Assembly (NCBI GenBank): GCA_001664005.1
Contig: CP016093.1
Span: forward strand, 4,145,031-4,209,030
From: Rhizobiales bacterium NRL2
GTDB taxonomy: Bacteria > Pseudomonadota > Alphaproteobacteria > Minwuiales > Minwuiaceae
Direction: 5' to 3'
Length of the DNA stretch: 64,000 bases
Under the pieces are notes generated by a model that was not told the origin of the DNA, did not search any database, and saw only the letters and a list, made by a program, of their open reading frames with translations. Positions 26,431 to 38,782 of the stretch are shown here, piece by piece; the first letter of the stretch is position 1; the number at the start of each line of letters is the position of its first letter. The position numbers were made by a program, and so were the translations under genes.

Positions 26431-27207
26431 TCAGCGGGGATGGCGCAGCCAGCGCCAGGCGAAGGCCGCCCCCTCGCCCGCTGCGCGGCCCATGGCCGCC
26501 AGCCGCCTGGGCAGCGCCCTGACCTCGGCCCAGCGCCAGCGCATGAACGGACGCCACAGAACCGCGGCAATGGCGACGTTGATCACCCCGGCATAGACCA
26601 CGTCGAACAGGTAGTGTGAGCCGTTCAGCATCCGCAGCAGCCCCACCGTCGCACCGATCCAGAGCGTCGCTTTCATCAACTGCCAGCGCCGCCGGCCGGA
26701 GGCGAAGGCGAGCGGCAGGGCGATCAGGACGAACCCCGCCGCGGCGTCGCCGGAGACGAAGGAGCAGTTCCGCTCGCAGCCCTTCGCCGGCAGCACGGGC
26801 GGCTGATAGCGCGCCTCACCGCCATACTCGACCGTCTGCATCGGCCGGGGCCGGTCGAAGCGGTCCTTGAGGATGTTGTTGGTGACCAGACCGAGCCCGA
26901 GACCGACGACCGCGCCGACATAGAGCAGCCGCCGGAGCGTCAGCCAGCGCTGTCCCGGCATGCGGAAGCTGCGGACGGCCAGGGCGACCACAAGGGCCGC
27001 CAGCAGCCAGTAGAAGGCCGGACGGATATAGCCGTGAAAAGCCGTGCCGACCCAGGAATCGGTCAGCCAGAACTCGCCGCCGCCCAGATGGAACAGTCCC
27101 GCCGTCCAGTGATCGAGGGGCACGTAGATCCCGACCGGCGCAAGGAACAGCCCCGCCACGAGGCAGATGTCGCGGATGCGGTCGAGACCTGCGGCGCGCA
27201 TATTCAT
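26431..27207 (-). CDS. PAP2-family phosphatase with variant motif (SGD instead of SGH)
   Basis: This 258-residue membrane protein has about five to six helices and a PAP2 active site: C1 KDRFDRPRP (Lys114 to Pro122), C2 SFVSGDAA (residues 149-156) and C3 RMLNGSHYLFD (Arg192, His198, Asp202). In C2 the usual PSGH histidine is Asp154. Such enzymes remove phosphate from lipid A, polyprenyl-diphosphate or phosphatidylglycerol phosphate at the periplasmic face. The start at 27207 overlaps the stop of the preceding PAP2 gene by four bases. The two CXnC cysteines (GCERNCSF) just before C2 may form a disulfide. The role is inferred from the envelope operon context. Confidence 0.83.
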   Translation of the reverse strand: MNMRAAGLDRIRDICLVAGLFLAPVGIYVPLDHWTAGLFHLGGGEFWLTDSWVGTAFHGYIRPAFYWLLAALVVALAVRSFRMPGQRWLTLRRLLYVGAVVGLGLGLVTNNILKDRFDRPRPMQTVEYGGEARYQPPVLPAKGCERNCSFVSGDAAAGFVLIALPLAFASGRRRWQLMKATLWIGATVGLLRMLNGSHYLFDVVYAGVINVAIAAVLWRPFMRWRWAEVRALPRRLAAMGRAAGEGAAFAWRWLRHPR

Positions 27208-27917
27208 GCCGATGCCGCCACGGGCGCGACGCCCCGGCGCGCCATGAAGCCCTTCAGCCACCACGCAGTAAAACCGCCCAGCGCCGCGCCGGCGACGATG
27301 TCGGCGAAGAAGTGCGCCCCGATGGCGAGCCGGCCGAGGGAGCCCGCCACCGCCGCGCCGATGAAGAACCAGCGGAAGCGCGGGAACAGGACCGAAAGCG
27401 CCACCGCCGCCGAGAACAGCGTCGTGGCGTGGCCCGAGGGGAAGGACTGCAGCCGCCAGTCGAAGGCGAACAGGGTCCACTCCGCCGTCTCGCCGGGGCT
27501 CAGCGCCATGGGACGCGCGCGTCCGAAGATAGTCTTGAAGATGTTGGCGACGATGCCGGAGACCGAGACCGAGGCCAGAAGATAGGCGAGGCTGACTGTC
27601 CACCAGCGCAGACGGCGGCGGACTTCCGGATCGCCGGCCAGCCGGAAAAGCAGCAGACAGGCCAGCAGCCAGCAGGCGCTCGGCACGATGAACCACTTGC
27701 TGTCGCCCAGGTCCTCGACGGTCCGCAGCGCCGTGGCCAGCATCCCCTGCGACTGATGCAGCTTCGTCGTCAGCCAGAGGTCGAAGCCGGCCGAGCCAAC
27801 CACCGCCGCCGCCAGGATGGCTTCGTAGAGCGCGATCTGCCAGGGCAGCAGGTAGCGGCCGCGAACCTCGGCCAGGCGGCGCTCCCCGGCGGCCCGAAGC
27901 GGGTTGGCGTCGCTCAT
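27204..27917 (-). CDS. PAP2-family phosphatase, canonical motifs
   Basis: This 237-residue integral membrane phosphatase has all three motifs: C1 KTIFGRARP (Lys128 to Pro136), C2 FPSGHATT (PSGH at 160-163) and C3 GRLAIGAHFFAD (Arg196, His202, Asp206). Predicted helices flank these. It probably dephosphorylates a lipid at the periplasmic side of the inner membrane. It overlaps both its upstream neighbour (the GT39 gene, 4 bases) and the second PAP2 gene (4 bases), so all three are translationally coupled. Having two PAP2 enzymes side by side suggests two lipid phosphate substrates or positions. Confidence 0.9.
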   Translation of the reverse strand: MSDANPLRAAGERRLAEVRGRYLLPWQIALYEAILAAAVVGSAGFDLWLTTKLHQSQGMLATALRTVEDLGDSKWFIVPSACWLLACLLLFRLAGDPEVRRRLRWWTVSLAYLLASVSVSGIVANIFKTIFGRARPMALSPGETAEWTLFAFDWRLQSFPSGHATTLFSAAVALSVLFPRFRWFFIGAAVAGSLGRLAIGAHFFADIVAGAALGGFTAWWLKGFMARRGVAPVAASA

Positions 27918-29572
27918 TGCGGCCCTTCGCTGACATAGATCGTGATCGCCACCGGCCGTCCCCGGGCGTAGTTGAAGCCTGCAACCGTCTCCATCGCGAC
28001 CACCTTGTGGCCCGTGGTCCCCAGCCGGTCAAGAAAGGCGTCCCGCTGGCGCGCTTCGACCGCGGCGACGCCGCACCGGGGATGAGCCGCCAGGTGGTCG
28101 GCCGCTTCCGCCCCGCTGCCCAGGACGGTGCGGGTTTCGGTCAGGAAGACCAGGCTCGGCTCGGTGAAGCCCGCACTGGCCAGCCAGGGACGTTCGCAGC
28201 CGGCCCGCGCCGGCAGCGCCTCGACCAGGCGCGGCGCGACGAAGGCCGGCTCGAGGGACGGAATGAAGCGTCCGAAGACCGCACCGGAGAAGACCATCGC
28301 CAGGAGGCCGAGACCGACCAGATGCCGCGCGGTCGCCCCGCCGACCGCCAGCCTGTAGCCGGCGTGCAACGCCGCGAACAGCAGCACGCCGGCGAGCCAG
28401 GCAACGCCGAAGGACAAGCCGATCTCGATTCCCATGACCGGCATGGCCAGCGCCAGCGCCAGGGTAATCAGACTCCAGAGTCCGAATGCGGTCCAGCGCC
28501 ACCAGCGCGGCCCGGCCGGGTCCGCGTCCGCCAGCGCCGCGGCGGCGAGGATCGCCAGAGCCGGATAGGCCGGCAGGACGTAGTGCGCCAACTTGGTCGG
28601 CGTCAGTGCGAAGACGATCCAGGTGAGCAGCGCCCAGCCGAGCAGCAACAGCACCTCGCCGCGGCGGCGGCTCCGCCAGATCCAGGGCAGGGCCAGCAGG
28701 CCCAGCAGCGAGAACGGCCAGAAGGTCAGCGGCGCCAGCGCCAGATAGAGGCCGGGCGGCGCGCCGTGGCTCTCCTGCCCGCCGGCGACCTTGGCGAGCA
28801 TGTCCTTGCCGATGGATTCGGCGAAGAAGCTGCCGTCGGTCGCCATGCCGATGGCGATGAACCACGGCGCGCCGACGGCGGCGAAAAGGAGAACGCCTGT
28901 CAGCGTGCGCAGCCGCCCGATCCAGCCGAGGCCGCGGCGGCGCCAGCTTTCCGCCAGCGCAAGGCCCGCGACAGGCAGGAACAGGATCGGCCCCTTGACC
29001 AGGAAGCCGGCGCCGAGCGTCGCCCAGAAACCGTAGGCGGAAAGCACCGCGCGGGCCCGCCCCTGGATGACGCGGACCATCAGCGCCAGCGCCGCGAGGG
29101 TGAATGCCAGCAGGGCCGCGTCGGTCTTGGCCGTGCGCGCCTCGACGTTGAGCAGCACCGCCGCCGCCATGATCGCGCCCGCCGTGAAGCCGACGCCGGG
29201 GCCGAACAGCATGCCGCCGATGGCCGCGGTCAGCAGTACCGCGGCGACCGCCGAGACGAGCGACGGCAGCCGGTAGGCCCAGATCGCCTCGCGCTCGCCC
29301 GTCAGGCTGACCGCGGCGGCCTGCAGCCAGTAGATGCCGGCCGGCTTCTTGTGGCGCGCCTGGTCCTGGAAGCGGATGTCGACCAGGTCGCCGGTCTCCA
29401 GCATCTGCTTGGTCGCCTGAGCGAAGCGGCTTTCGTCGCGGTCGACGGGCGGGATCGAGAACAAGCCCGGCAGGAAGAAGGCCAGCGCGACGAGGGTGAG
29501 GAGGCCGTAGCGCCAGCGCCTCGGCCAGTCGCCGATGCGGTCGATGAGGGCGGCAGGACTCATGCCGCCCAT
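27914..29572 (-). CDS. ArnT-like GT39 glycosyltransferase
   Basis: This is a polytopic protein of about 552 residues with roughly 11-12 membrane helices. The first periplasmic loop contains PPVDRDESRFAQATKQMLETG; the acidic DE pair is the hallmark of ArnT/PMT-type GT-C transferases, and KKPAGIYWLQA follows, as in ArnT. A soluble C-terminal part follows the helices. These enzymes move a sugar from a polyprenyl phosphate carrier to lipid A or a glycan in the periplasm. Starts at 29572 (MGGM) or 29563 (MSPAAL) are both possible. The upstream GT2 and LAB_N genes would supply the sugar-polyprenyl donor, giving an Arn/Rgt-like pathway. Confidence 0.88.
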   Translation of the reverse strand: MGGMSPAALIDRIGDWPRRWRYGLLTLVALAFFLPGLFSIPPVDRDESRFAQATKQMLETGDLVDIRFQDQARHKKPAGIYWLQAAAVSLTGEREAIWAYRLPSLVSAVAAVLLTAAIGGMLFGPGVGFTAGAIMAAAVLLNVEARTAKTDAALLAFTLAALALMVRVIQGRARAVLSAYGFWATLGAGFLVKGPILFLPVAGLALAESWRRRGLGWIGRLRTLTGVLLFAAVGAPWFIAIGMATDGSFFAESIGKDMLAKVAGGQESHGAPPGLYLALAPLTFWPFSLLGLLALPWIWRSRRRGEVLLLLGWALLTWIVFALTPTKLAHYVLPAYPALAILAAAALADADPAGPRWWRWTAFGLWSLITLALALAMPVMGIEIGLSFGVAWLAGVLLFAALHAGYRLAVGGATARHLVGLGLLAMVFSGAVFGRFIPSLEPAFVAPRLVEALPARAGCERPWLASAGFTEPSLVFLTETRTVLGSGAEAADHLAAHPRCGVAAVEARQRDAFLDRLGTTGHKVVAMETVAGFNYARGRPVAITIYVSEGPQ

Positions 29573-29588
29573 TGTGCGAACAGGTTGG

Positions 29589-29945
29589 TCATCCCCGATG
29601 CCGCGTCCGCAGCACTCGGGGATCGGGCAGCACGGGACATTCGGAAATCGCCGCCCCGCCAAGGCTGCCGCTCAGATCGCGCCATTCCGGATTGTGCGCC
29701 TCGATCACCGAGGTCTTCTGTTCGCGTGTCCACCGCTTTATCCGTTTCTCCCGCCGGATCGCTGACTCTGGATCGCCGTGCGACTCGTACCAGATCAGAT
29801 ACTTGATGCTGTAGCGGTTGGTGAACGAGTTGGGAATGCCCGCCTTGTGCTGATGACACCGTCCAATGAGGTCGGATGTCACGCCGACATAGAATGCGCC
29901 ACGTCGTGCATTGGCGAGAATGTAGACGTAGTAAGCCTTCACCAT
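29589..29945 (-). CDS. Single-domain GIY-YIG nuclease family protein
   Basis: This 118-residue protein has the UvrC/URI-type GIY-YIG core: YYVYIL at residues 5-10, FYVGVTSDL at 19-26, the arginine in GRCHQHKAG (Arg29), and the metal-binding glutamate in AIRREKRIKRW (Glu67) with the NPEW motif near residue 85. All key residues look present, so nuclease activity is possible. It interrupts an envelope-sugar operon, lying 80 bases after the LAB_N gene and 16 before the GT39 gene. Its last 10 or so codons are formed by a palindromic repeat (29591-29623), and another similar palindrome lies just upstream. Function is unknown; such small genes are common and mobile-looking. Confidence 0.88.
   Translation of the reverse strand: MVKAYYVYILANARRGAFYVGVTSDLIGRCHQHKAGIPNSFTNRYSIKYLIWYESHGDPESAIRREKRIKRWTREQKTSVIEAHNPEWRDLSGSLGGAAISECPVLPDPRVLRTRHRG
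29591..29623. repeat. Palindrome at the 3' end of the GIY-YIG gene
   Basis: ATCCCCGA (29591-29598) and TCGGGGAT (29616-29623) form a perfect 8-bp stem with a 17-base loop. The sequence encodes the last residues of the GIY-YIG protein. It is closely related to the palindrome at 29969-30000. Confidence 0.7.
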
Positions 29946-29968
29946 TGCCCGCGACCGGAGACCACCCG

Positions 29969-30000
29969 ATCCCCGCGCGCTGCTTCGCAACGGCGGGGAT
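29969..30000. repeat. Palindrome upstream of the GIY-YIG gene
   Basis: ATCCCCGC (29969-29976) and GCGGGGAT (29993-30000) are perfect inverted arms around a 16-base loop. Seven of the eight arm bases match the palindrome at 29591-29623, so the nuclease gene is bracketed by two copies of one repeat type. Confidence 0.7.
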
Positions 30001-30025
30001 GACGGAAAGGGGACGCCCGGAGCAA

Positions 30026-32217
<2,192 letters not shown>

Positions 32218-32305
32218 ATTCGGCGGCTGCGCTGGTTAGGTTGAGCCCCCGTTCGCGCCCGGGAGGCTGCGGACGGGTCGTCTTGTCTCGGAACCCGGGA
32301 ACACC

Positions 32306-33502
32306 ATGAACATTCACGAATATCAGGCGAAGGCGCTGCTGCGGAAGTACGGCGTCGCGACGCCGAACGGCAAGCCGGCCTTCACGGTCGACGAGGCGGT
32401 CAAGGCCGCCGAGGAACTGGGCGGACCCGTGTGGGTCGTCAAATCGCAGATCCACGCGGGCGGACGGGGCGCCGGCCGCTTCAAGGGCAACCCGGACGGC
32501 AAGGGCGGCGTGCGCGTCTCCAAGTCCGTCGACGAGGTCAGGACCAACGCCGGCGAGATGCTGAACCAGGTGCTGGTCACCAAGCAGACCGGCGAAGCGG
32601 GCAAGGAGGTCAAGCGCCTCTACATCGAGGACGGCTGCGACATCGCCCGCGAGCTCTACCTCTCGGTCCTGCTCGACCGCGGCACCAGCGCCATCACCTT
32701 CATGGCCTCGGCCGAGGGCGGCATGGACATCGAGGACGTCGCCGAGAAGACGCCGGAGAAGATCCTGCGCGTGAAGGTCGATCCCGGCACCGGCATCTCC
32801 GGTTTCCACGCCCGCAGGATCGCCTTCTTCCTGGGTCTCGAGGGCGACCAGGTGAAATCGGCGACGAAGTTCATCACCGCGCTCTACAACGCCTTCGTCG
32901 ATCTCGACGCCAGCCTGGTGGAGATCAACCCGCTGGTGGTCACCGGCGGCGGCGAGGTGATCGCGCTCGACGCCAAGATGAACTTCGACGACAACGCGCT
33001 CTACCGCCACAAGGACGTGGCCGAACTGCGCGACGTCGAGGAAGAGGATCCGATGGAGGTCAAGGCCTCCGAATACGACCTCAACTACGTCAAGCTGGAC
33101 GGCGAGATCGGCTGCATGGTCAATGGCGCGGGCCTCGCCATGGCGACCATGGACATCATCAAGCTCTACGGTTCAGAGCCCGCCAACTTCCTGGACGTGG
33201 GCGGCGGCGCCACCAAGGAGAAGGTGACCGAGGCGTTCAAGATCATCCTGTCGGACCCCAACGTGAAGGGCATCCTGGTCAACATCTTCGGCGGCATCAT
33301 GCGCTGCGACGTCATCGCCGAGGGCGTCGTCGCGGCGGCCCGCGAGGTGAAGCTGGACAAGCCGCTGGTGGTCCGGCTCGAGGGCACCAATGTCGAGCAG
33401 GGCAAGCAGATCATGGCCGATTCGGGCCTGACCATCGTCGCCGCCGACAATCTGGCGGACGCCGCGGAGAAGGTCGTCAAGGCCGTGAAGGAGGCTGCGT
33501 AA
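32306..33502 (+). CDS. sucC: Succinyl-CoA synthetase beta subunit
   Basis: This 398-residue protein has an N-terminal ATP-grasp domain ([33 protein letters not shown]) and a C-terminal CoA-ligase-type domain ([33 protein letters not shown]). With SucD it converts succinyl-CoA to succinate while making a nucleoside triphosphate. The stop codon is followed directly by the sucD ATG, so translation is coupled. Confidence 0.97.
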   Translation: MNIHEYQAKALLRKYGVATPNGKPAFTVDEAVKAAEELGGPVWVVKSQIHAGGRGAGRFKGNPDGKGGVRVSKSVDEVRTNAGEMLNQVLVTKQTGEAGKEVKRLYIEDGCDIARELYLSVLLDRGTSAITFMASAEGGMDIEDVAEKTPEKILRVKVDPGTGISGFHARRIAFFLGLEGDQVKSATKFITALYNAFVDLDASLVEINPLVVTGGGEVIALDAKMNFDDNALYRHKDVAELRDVEEEDPMEVKASEYDLNYVKLDGEIGCMVNGAGLAMATMDIIKLYGSEPANFLDVGGGATKEKVTEAFKIILSDPNVKGILVNIFGGIMRCDVIAEGVVAAAREVKLDKPLVVRLEGTNVEQGKQIMADSGLTIVAADNLADAAEKVVKAVKEAA

Positions 33503-34378
33503 ATGGCGGTTCTGGTCAACAAGGACACCAAGGTCATCTGCCAGGGCTTCACCGGCAACCAGGGGACCTTCCACTCCGAGCAGGCGATCGCCTACGGCAC
33601 GAAGATGGTCGGCGGCACCAGCCCGGGCAAGGGCGGTTCCGAGCATCTGGGCCTGCCCGTGTTCAACACCGTGGCCGAGGCGAAGGACAGGACCGGCGCC
33701 AACGCGTCCGTGATCTACGTGCCGCCACCCTTCGCGGCCGACGCGATCCTGGAAGCGATCGACGCCGGGATCGAGCTGATCACCTGCATCACCGAAGGCA
33801 TTCCCGTGCTCGACATGGTGAAGGTAAAGCACGCGCTGCAGCGGTCCGGCAGCCGCCTGATCGGGCCGAACTGCCCCGGCGTCATCACGCCCGACGAGTG
33901 CAAGATCGGCATCATGCCCGGCCACATCCACAAGCGCGGCAATGTCGGCATCGTCTCGCGCTCCGGCACGCTGACCTACGAGGCGGTGGCGCAGACCACG
34001 GCCGCGGGGCTGGGTCAGTCGACCTGCATCGGCATCGGCGGCGACCCGGTCAACGGCACCAACTTCATCGACTGCCTGGACCTGTTCCTGGGTGACGACG
34101 AGACCGAATCGATCATCATGATCGGCGAGATCGGCGGCACCGCCGAGGAGGAGGCCGCGGAATTCCTCAAGGCCTCGAAGGTGAAGAAGCCGGTCGTCGG
34201 CTTCATCGCCGGCGTGACCGCGCCGCCGGGCCGCCGCATGGGCCATGCGGGCGCCATCATCGCCGGCGGCAAGGGCGGCGCCGAGGACAAGATGGAGGCC
34301 ATGCGTTCGGCCGGCATCACCGTCGCGGACTCGCCGTCGGCGCTGGGCACCACGCTGGTGGAGAAACTCAAGTCTTAA
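33503..34378 (+). CDS. sucD: Succinyl-CoA synthetase alpha subunit
   Basis: This 291-residue protein has a CoA-binding Rossmann domain ([20 protein letters not shown]), the motif [20 protein letters not shown], and the phosphorylated active-site histidine in [10 protein letters not shown] (His248). It pairs with SucC. It starts on the base after the sucC stop. The gap to sucA is 86 bases. Confidence 0.97.
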   Translation: MAVLVNKDTKVICQGFTGNQGTFHSEQAIAYGTKMVGGTSPGKGGSEHLGLPVFNTVAEAKDRTGANASVIYVPPPFAADAILEAIDAGIELITCITEGIPVLDMVKVKHALQRSGSRLIGPNCPGVITPDECKIGIMPGHIHKRGNVGIVSRSGTLTYEAVAQTTAAGLGQSTCIGIGGDPVNGTNFIDCLDLFLGDDETESIIMIGEIGGTAEEEAAEFLKASKVKKPVVGFIAGVTAPPGRRMGHAGAIIAGGKGGAEDKMEAMRSAGITVADSPSALGTTLVEKLKS

Positions 34379-34464
34379 CGGGGCGTCAATCGCAGCTATG
34401 CTAACCCGCCCCTTTGGAATGACGACAGAAGGGACGCGGGGGAAAGCCCCGCGCCGGGCACGAA

Positions 34465-37368
34465 ATGGGTTCTGAGAATCTCGCAGCCGCTTTCCTGAAC
34501 GGCACGAACTCCATTTTCATCGAGGAGCTCTACGAGAAATATCTCGAAGATCCGACCTCCGTGGACGAGAGCTGGGCCGGCTTCTTCGACACCGTGGGCG
34601 ACGAGCTGGAGACGGTCCGGCGCGCCACCGACGGCGCGAGCTGGGGCGCGAAGAACGGCAGCCTGGAGGTCGACGACCCCTATGAACTGCTCGGCCCCGC
34701 GGTCAAGGCGGGCGCGCGCACCGAGACTCCGGTCGATTCCGAGCAGGCCCGGCAGGCGACGCTGGACAGCCTTCGGGCCCTGATGCTGATCCGCGCCTAT
34801 CGCGTGCGCGGACACCTGCAGGCCACGCTGGATCCGCTGGGTCTGGACCAGCCGATGGAGCATCCGGAGCTCAATCCGAAGACCTACGGCTTCGAAGACA
34901 AGGACATGGACCGTCCGATCTTCCTCGACAAGGTTCTCGGCATGGAAGCCGCGACCATGCGGGAAATCCTGGAGGTCGTGCAGAAAGTCTACTGCGGCAC
35001 CCTGGCCGTCGAATACATGCACATCCAGAGTCCGGAACAGAAATCCTGGATCCAGAACCGCATCGAGGGCCCGGACAAGGAAGTCACCTTCACCCTGATG
35101 GGCAAGAAGGCGATCCTGAACAAGATCGCCGAGGCCGAGGGCTTCGAGAACTTCATGAACGTGAAGTACACCGGCACCAAGCGCTTCGGCCTGGACGGCG
35201 GCGAGGCGCTGATGCCGGCCATGGAGGCGATCATCAAGCGCGGCGGCCAGCTCGGCGTGCAGGAGATCATCCTCGGCATGCCGCACCGCGGCCGCCTGAA
35301 CGTGCTGACCAACGTGATGGGCAAGCCGTTCCGCGCCGTGTTCTCCGAGTTCCAGGGCAACGCCGCCAACCCCGACGACGTCCAGGGCTCGGGCGACGTC
35401 AAGTATCACCTCGGCACCTCGTCCGACCGCGAGTTCGACGGCAACAAGGTGCATCTGTCGCTGACCGCCAACCCGTCGCACCTGGAAGCGGTCGATCCGG
35501 TGGTCCTGGGCAAGGCGCGGGCGAAGATCCGCCAGCTCGGCCCCAACAGTTCCCACAAGGTGCTGCCGATCCTGATGCACGGCGACGCCGCCTTCGCCGG
35601 CCAGGGCATTGTCGCGGAGTGCTTCGGCCTGTCGGGCCTGAAGGGCTACGCCGTCGGCGGCACGATCCATATCATCGTCAACAACCAGATCGGCTTCACG
35701 ACCTCGCCGAAATACTCCCGCTCCTCGCCCTATCCGTCCGACGTGGGCAAGATGGTCGCCGCGCCGATCCTGCACGTGAACGGCGACGATCCGGAAGCCG
35801 TCGTGCACGCCGCCAAGATCGCCACGGAGTTTCGTCAGGAGTTCGGCGTCGACGTGGTGCTCGACATGTTCTGCTATCGCCGCCACGGCCATAATGAGGG
35901 CGACGAGCCCTCCTTCACCCAGCCGCTGATGTACCGCAAGATCGCCTCCCACCCGACGACTCGCCAGATCTACGCCCGGCGGCTGGTCGAGGACGGCGTG
36001 ATGACCGAGGAGGAAGCCGACCAGATGGTTTCCGGCTTCCGCGAGTACCTGGAAGGCGAGTTCGAGGCGGCCAACTCCTTCCGGCCCAACAAGGCCGACT
36101 GGCTGGAGGGACGCTGGAGCGGCCTGTCCGTCGCGCCGCTCGGCGACCGCCGCGGGGCGACCGCGGTGCCGATGGAGAAGCTGAAGGAGATCGGCGCGGG
36201 GCTGACGCATATCCCGGAGAACTTCAACGCCCACCGCACCATCAAGCGCCTGATGCAGTCAAAGCAGAAGATGTTCGAGAGCGGCGAAGGCATCGACTGG
36301 GCCACCGCCGAGGCGCTCGCCTTCGGCAGCCTGGCGCTGGAGAACGTGCCCGTGCGGCTGTCGGGCCAGGATTCAGGCCGCGGCACCTTCAGCCAGCGCC
36401 ATTCGGTGCTGGTCGACCAGGTGACCGAGGACCGCTACCAGCCGCTGAGCAACATCGCCGAGGAACAGGCCACCTTCGAGGTCATCGATTCCATGCTCTC
36501 GGAGGCCGCGGTGCTCGGCTTCGAATACGGCTTCTCGCTGGCCGAGCCCAACGCGCTGGTGTTGTGGGAAGCGCAGTTCGGCGACTTCGCCAACGGCGCC
36601 CAGGTGATCATCGATCAGTTCCTCTCCAACGGCGAGGCCAAGTGGCTGCGCATGAGCGGACTGGTGATGCTGCTGCCGCACGGCCATGAAGGCCAGGGAC
36701 CCGAGCACAGCTCCGCCCGGCTGGAGCGCTATCTGCAGCTCTGCGCCGAGGACAACATGCAGGTCGCGAACTGCACCACGCCGGCTAACTACTTCCACAT
36801 CCTGCGCCGCCAGGTGCACCGCGATTTCCGCAAGCCGCTGATTCTGATGACGCCCAAGTCGCTGCTGCGCCACAAGCGTTGCGTGTCGACCCTGGACGAC
36901 TTCTCGACCGGTTCGTCGTTCCACCGGGTGCTCTACGAGGAGACCCTGCCGAGCGACAAGAAGAAGGCGAAGACCCTGATCCTGTGTTCCGGCAAGGTCT
37001 ATTACGACCTGGTCGACAAGCGCGAGGAACTGGGCGCCGACGACGCCCACATCCTGCGCATCGAGCAGCTCTATCCCTACCCGACCAAGCCGCTGGTCGA
37101 GGAACTGAAGCCCTACACGCACGTGGACCGGGTGATCTGGTGTCAGGAAGAGCCGCGCAACATGGGGGCGTGGCTGTTCGTCCAGAACTGGCTGGAGGAA
37201 TGCTTCCAGCTGGCCGACATGAAGAAGGTCAAGCGGCCCTGCTATGTGGGACGTCCGCCCTCGGCCTCGCCCGCCACCGGTCTGGCCCGGGTGCACCTGA
37301 AAGAGCAGGACATCCTCTGCACCAAGGCGCTCAAGGGCGAGCCCGCCGGCGCCAACCCGGAATACTGA
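34465..37368 (+). CDS. sucA: 2-oxoglutarate dehydrogenase E1 component
   Basis: This 967-residue thiamine-diphosphate enzyme has the E1o N-terminal segment [16 protein letters not shown] (contact to the core), the substrate/TPP region [18 protein letters not shown], and [16 protein letters not shown]. The TPP-Mg motif starts at [10 protein letters not shown] and runs to NNQIGFTT. The transketolase-like C-terminal part has [10 protein letters not shown] and [19 protein letters not shown]. It decarboxylates 2-oxoglutarate and passes the succinyl group to SucB. A small hairpin, CGCGGGG/CCCCGCG (34435-34453), sits just before the ATG and may limit ribosome access. That is inferred. Confidence 0.98.
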   Translation: MGSENLAAAFLNGTNSIFIEELYEKYLEDPTSVDESWAGFFDTVGDELETVRRATDGASWGAKNGSLEVDDPYELLGPAVKAGARTETPVDSEQARQATLDSLRALMLIRAYRVRGHLQATLDPLGLDQPMEHPELNPKTYGFEDKDMDRPIFLDKVLGMEAATMREILEVVQKVYCGTLAVEYMHIQSPEQKSWIQNRIEGPDKEVTFTLMGKKAILNKIAEAEGFENFMNVKYTGTKRFGLDGGEALMPAMEAIIKRGGQLGVQEIILGMPHRGRLNVLTNVMGKPFRAVFSEFQGNAANPDDVQGSGDVKYHLGTSSDREFDGNKVHLSLTANPSHLEAVDPVVLGKARAKIRQLGPNSSHKVLPILMHGDAAFAGQGIVAECFGLSGLKGYAVGGTIHIIVNNQIGFTTSPKYSRSSPYPSDVGKMVAAPILHVNGDDPEAVVHAAKIATEFRQEFGVDVVLDMFCYRRHGHNEGDEPSFTQPLMYRKIASHPTTRQIYARRLVEDGVMTEEEADQMVSGFREYLEGEFEAANSFRPNKADWLEGRWSGLSVAPLGDRRGATAVPMEKLKEIGAGLTHIPENFNAHRTIKRLMQSKQKMFESGEGIDWATAEALAFGSLALENVPVRLSGQDSGRGTFSQRHSVLVDQVTEDRYQPLSNIAEEQATFEVIDSMLSEAAVLGFEYGFSLAEPNALVLWEAQFGDFANGAQVIIDQFLSNGEAKWLRMSGLVMLLPHGHEGQGPEHSSARLERYLQLCAEDNMQVANCTTPANYFHILRRQVHRDFRKPLILMTPKSLLRHKRCVSTLDDFSTGSSFHRVLYEETLPSDKKKAKTLILCSGKVYYDLVDKREELGADDAHILRIEQLYPYPTKPLVEELKPYTHVDRVIWCQEEPRNMGAWLFVQNWLEECFQLADMKKVKRPCYVGRPPSASPATGLARVHLKEQDILCTKALKGEPAGANPEY

Positions 37369-37402
37369 AGACCAAGAAGAGCACCGACGCGAAAGGCGCG
37401 AC

Positions 37403-38707
37403 ATGGCTGTTGAAATCAAGGTGCCCACAATGGGCGAGTCGATCACCGAGGCCACGGTCGGCCAGTGGTTCAAGAAGGAAGGCGACGCCGTCGCCGTCGA
37501 CGATCCCCTCTGCGAACTGGAAACCGACAAGGTAACGCTGGAGGTGAATGCGACCTCGGCCGGCGCGCTTTCCGAGATCGTCGCCGAGGAAGGCGCTACC
37601 GTCGAGGTGGGCGCCCTGCTCTGCCGCATCGACGAAAACGCCGAGGGCACAAAGTCCGAGGACAAGCCGAAGGCGAAGGACGAGGCGCCTAAGGACGAGA
37701 AGAAGGACGCGGGCGACAAGCCGAAGCAGGACAAGGCGCCGGAGAAGAAGGACGCGGCGCCGAAAAAGCCGGCGAAGGACGTCGTCGCCATGGACTCCGC
37801 GAAGGCCCTGGCCGAGGAGAAGGGCGTCAGCCTGGATGGTATCGAGGGCACCGGCAAGGACGGCCGCGTCACCCGCGCCGACGTCGCCCGCGCCATCGCC
37901 GAGGGGCGCGCCAAGCAGGCCGAACGGCAGCGGTCGTCGTCGGGCGGCGGTCAGGCGGCGCTCGCGCCGGAGAGCGTCCCCGGTTCTTCCGGGCCGCGGC
38001 CCGAGGAGGACCGCGAAGAGCGCGTGCGCATGTCGCGGCTGCGCCGCACCATCGCCCGGCGTCTGAAGGAGGCGCAGAACACCGCGGCCATGCTGACCAC
38101 CTTCAACGAGGTGGACATGACCGAGGTCCTGGCGCTGCGCAGCGCCTACAAGGACGATTTCGAGAAGAAGCACGGTGCCCGACTGGGCTTCATGGCCTTT
38201 TTCATCAAGGCCTGCATCGCGGCGCTGAAGGAGCTGCCGGCGGTCAACGCCGAGATCGACGGCGACGACATCGTCTACAAGAACTACTACCACATCGGCG
38301 TCGCGGTCGGCACGCCGAACGGCCTGGTCGTTCCGGTGGTGCGGGACGCCGATCAGAAGTCCGTCGCCGGCATCGAAAGCACCATCGCGGATCTCGGCAC
38401 GCGCGCCCGGGACGGCAAGCTGGGACTGGACGAGCTGCAGGGCGGCACCTTCACCATCTCCAATGGCGGGGTCTACGGCTCGCTGATGTCGACGCCAATC
38501 CTCAACCCGCCGCAATCGGGCATCCTGGGCATGCACAAGATCCAGCAGCGGCCCATGGAAGTCGGCGGCGAGATCAAGCTGCGGCCGATGATGTACCTGG
38601 CTCTCTCCTACGACCACCGCATCATCGACGGCCGCGAAGCGGTGCTGTTCCTGGTCAAGGTGAAGGAGAACCTGGAGGACCCGCGGCGGCTGATCCTGGA
38701 TCTCTGA
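37403..38707 (+). CDS. sucB: 2-oxoglutarate dehydrogenase E2 (dihydrolipoyl succinyltransferase)
   Basis: This 434-residue protein has one lipoyl domain (residues 1-75, lipoyl Lys43 in ETDKVTLEV) and a Lys/Ala/Asp/Glu/Pro-rich flexible linker (about 76-130). Then come a peripheral-subunit-binding domain ([20 protein letters not shown]) and the acyltransferase core ending in [12 protein letters not shown], with catalytic His405 and Asp409. It forms the core of the complex and makes succinyl-CoA. It lies 34 bases after sucA. Confidence 0.98.
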   Translation: MAVEIKVPTMGESITEATVGQWFKKEGDAVAVDDPLCELETDKVTLEVNATSAGALSEIVAEEGATVEVGALLCRIDENAEGTKSEDKPKAKDEAPKDEKKDAGDKPKQDKAPEKKDAAPKKPAKDVVAMDSAKALAEEKGVSLDGIEGTGKDGRVTRADVARAIAEGRAKQAERQRSSSGGGQAALAPESVPGSSGPRPEEDREERVRMSRLRRTIARRLKEAQNTAAMLTTFNEVDMTEVLALRSAYKDDFEKKHGARLGFMAFFIKACIAALKELPAVNAEIDGDDIVYKNYYHIGVAVGTPNGLVVPVVRDADQKSVAGIESTIADLGTRARDGKLGLDELQGGTFTISNGGVYGSLMSTPILNPPQSGILGMHKIQQRPMEVGGEIKLRPMMYLALSYDHRIIDGREAVLFLVKVKENLEDPRRLILDL

Positions 38708-38782
38708 CGGCGGCCGTCGCCGCGGAGCGCCGGGGAGCGAATTGAACCCTCGCCAAGCGAGTGCGGGCAGGAGAGTGATACG

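Noticed and set aside
26431-28032. 533-codon frame extending the PAP2 gene upstream
   Set aside because: The first half is out-of-frame reading of the canonical PAP2 gene; the true start at 27207 overlaps its stop by four bases.
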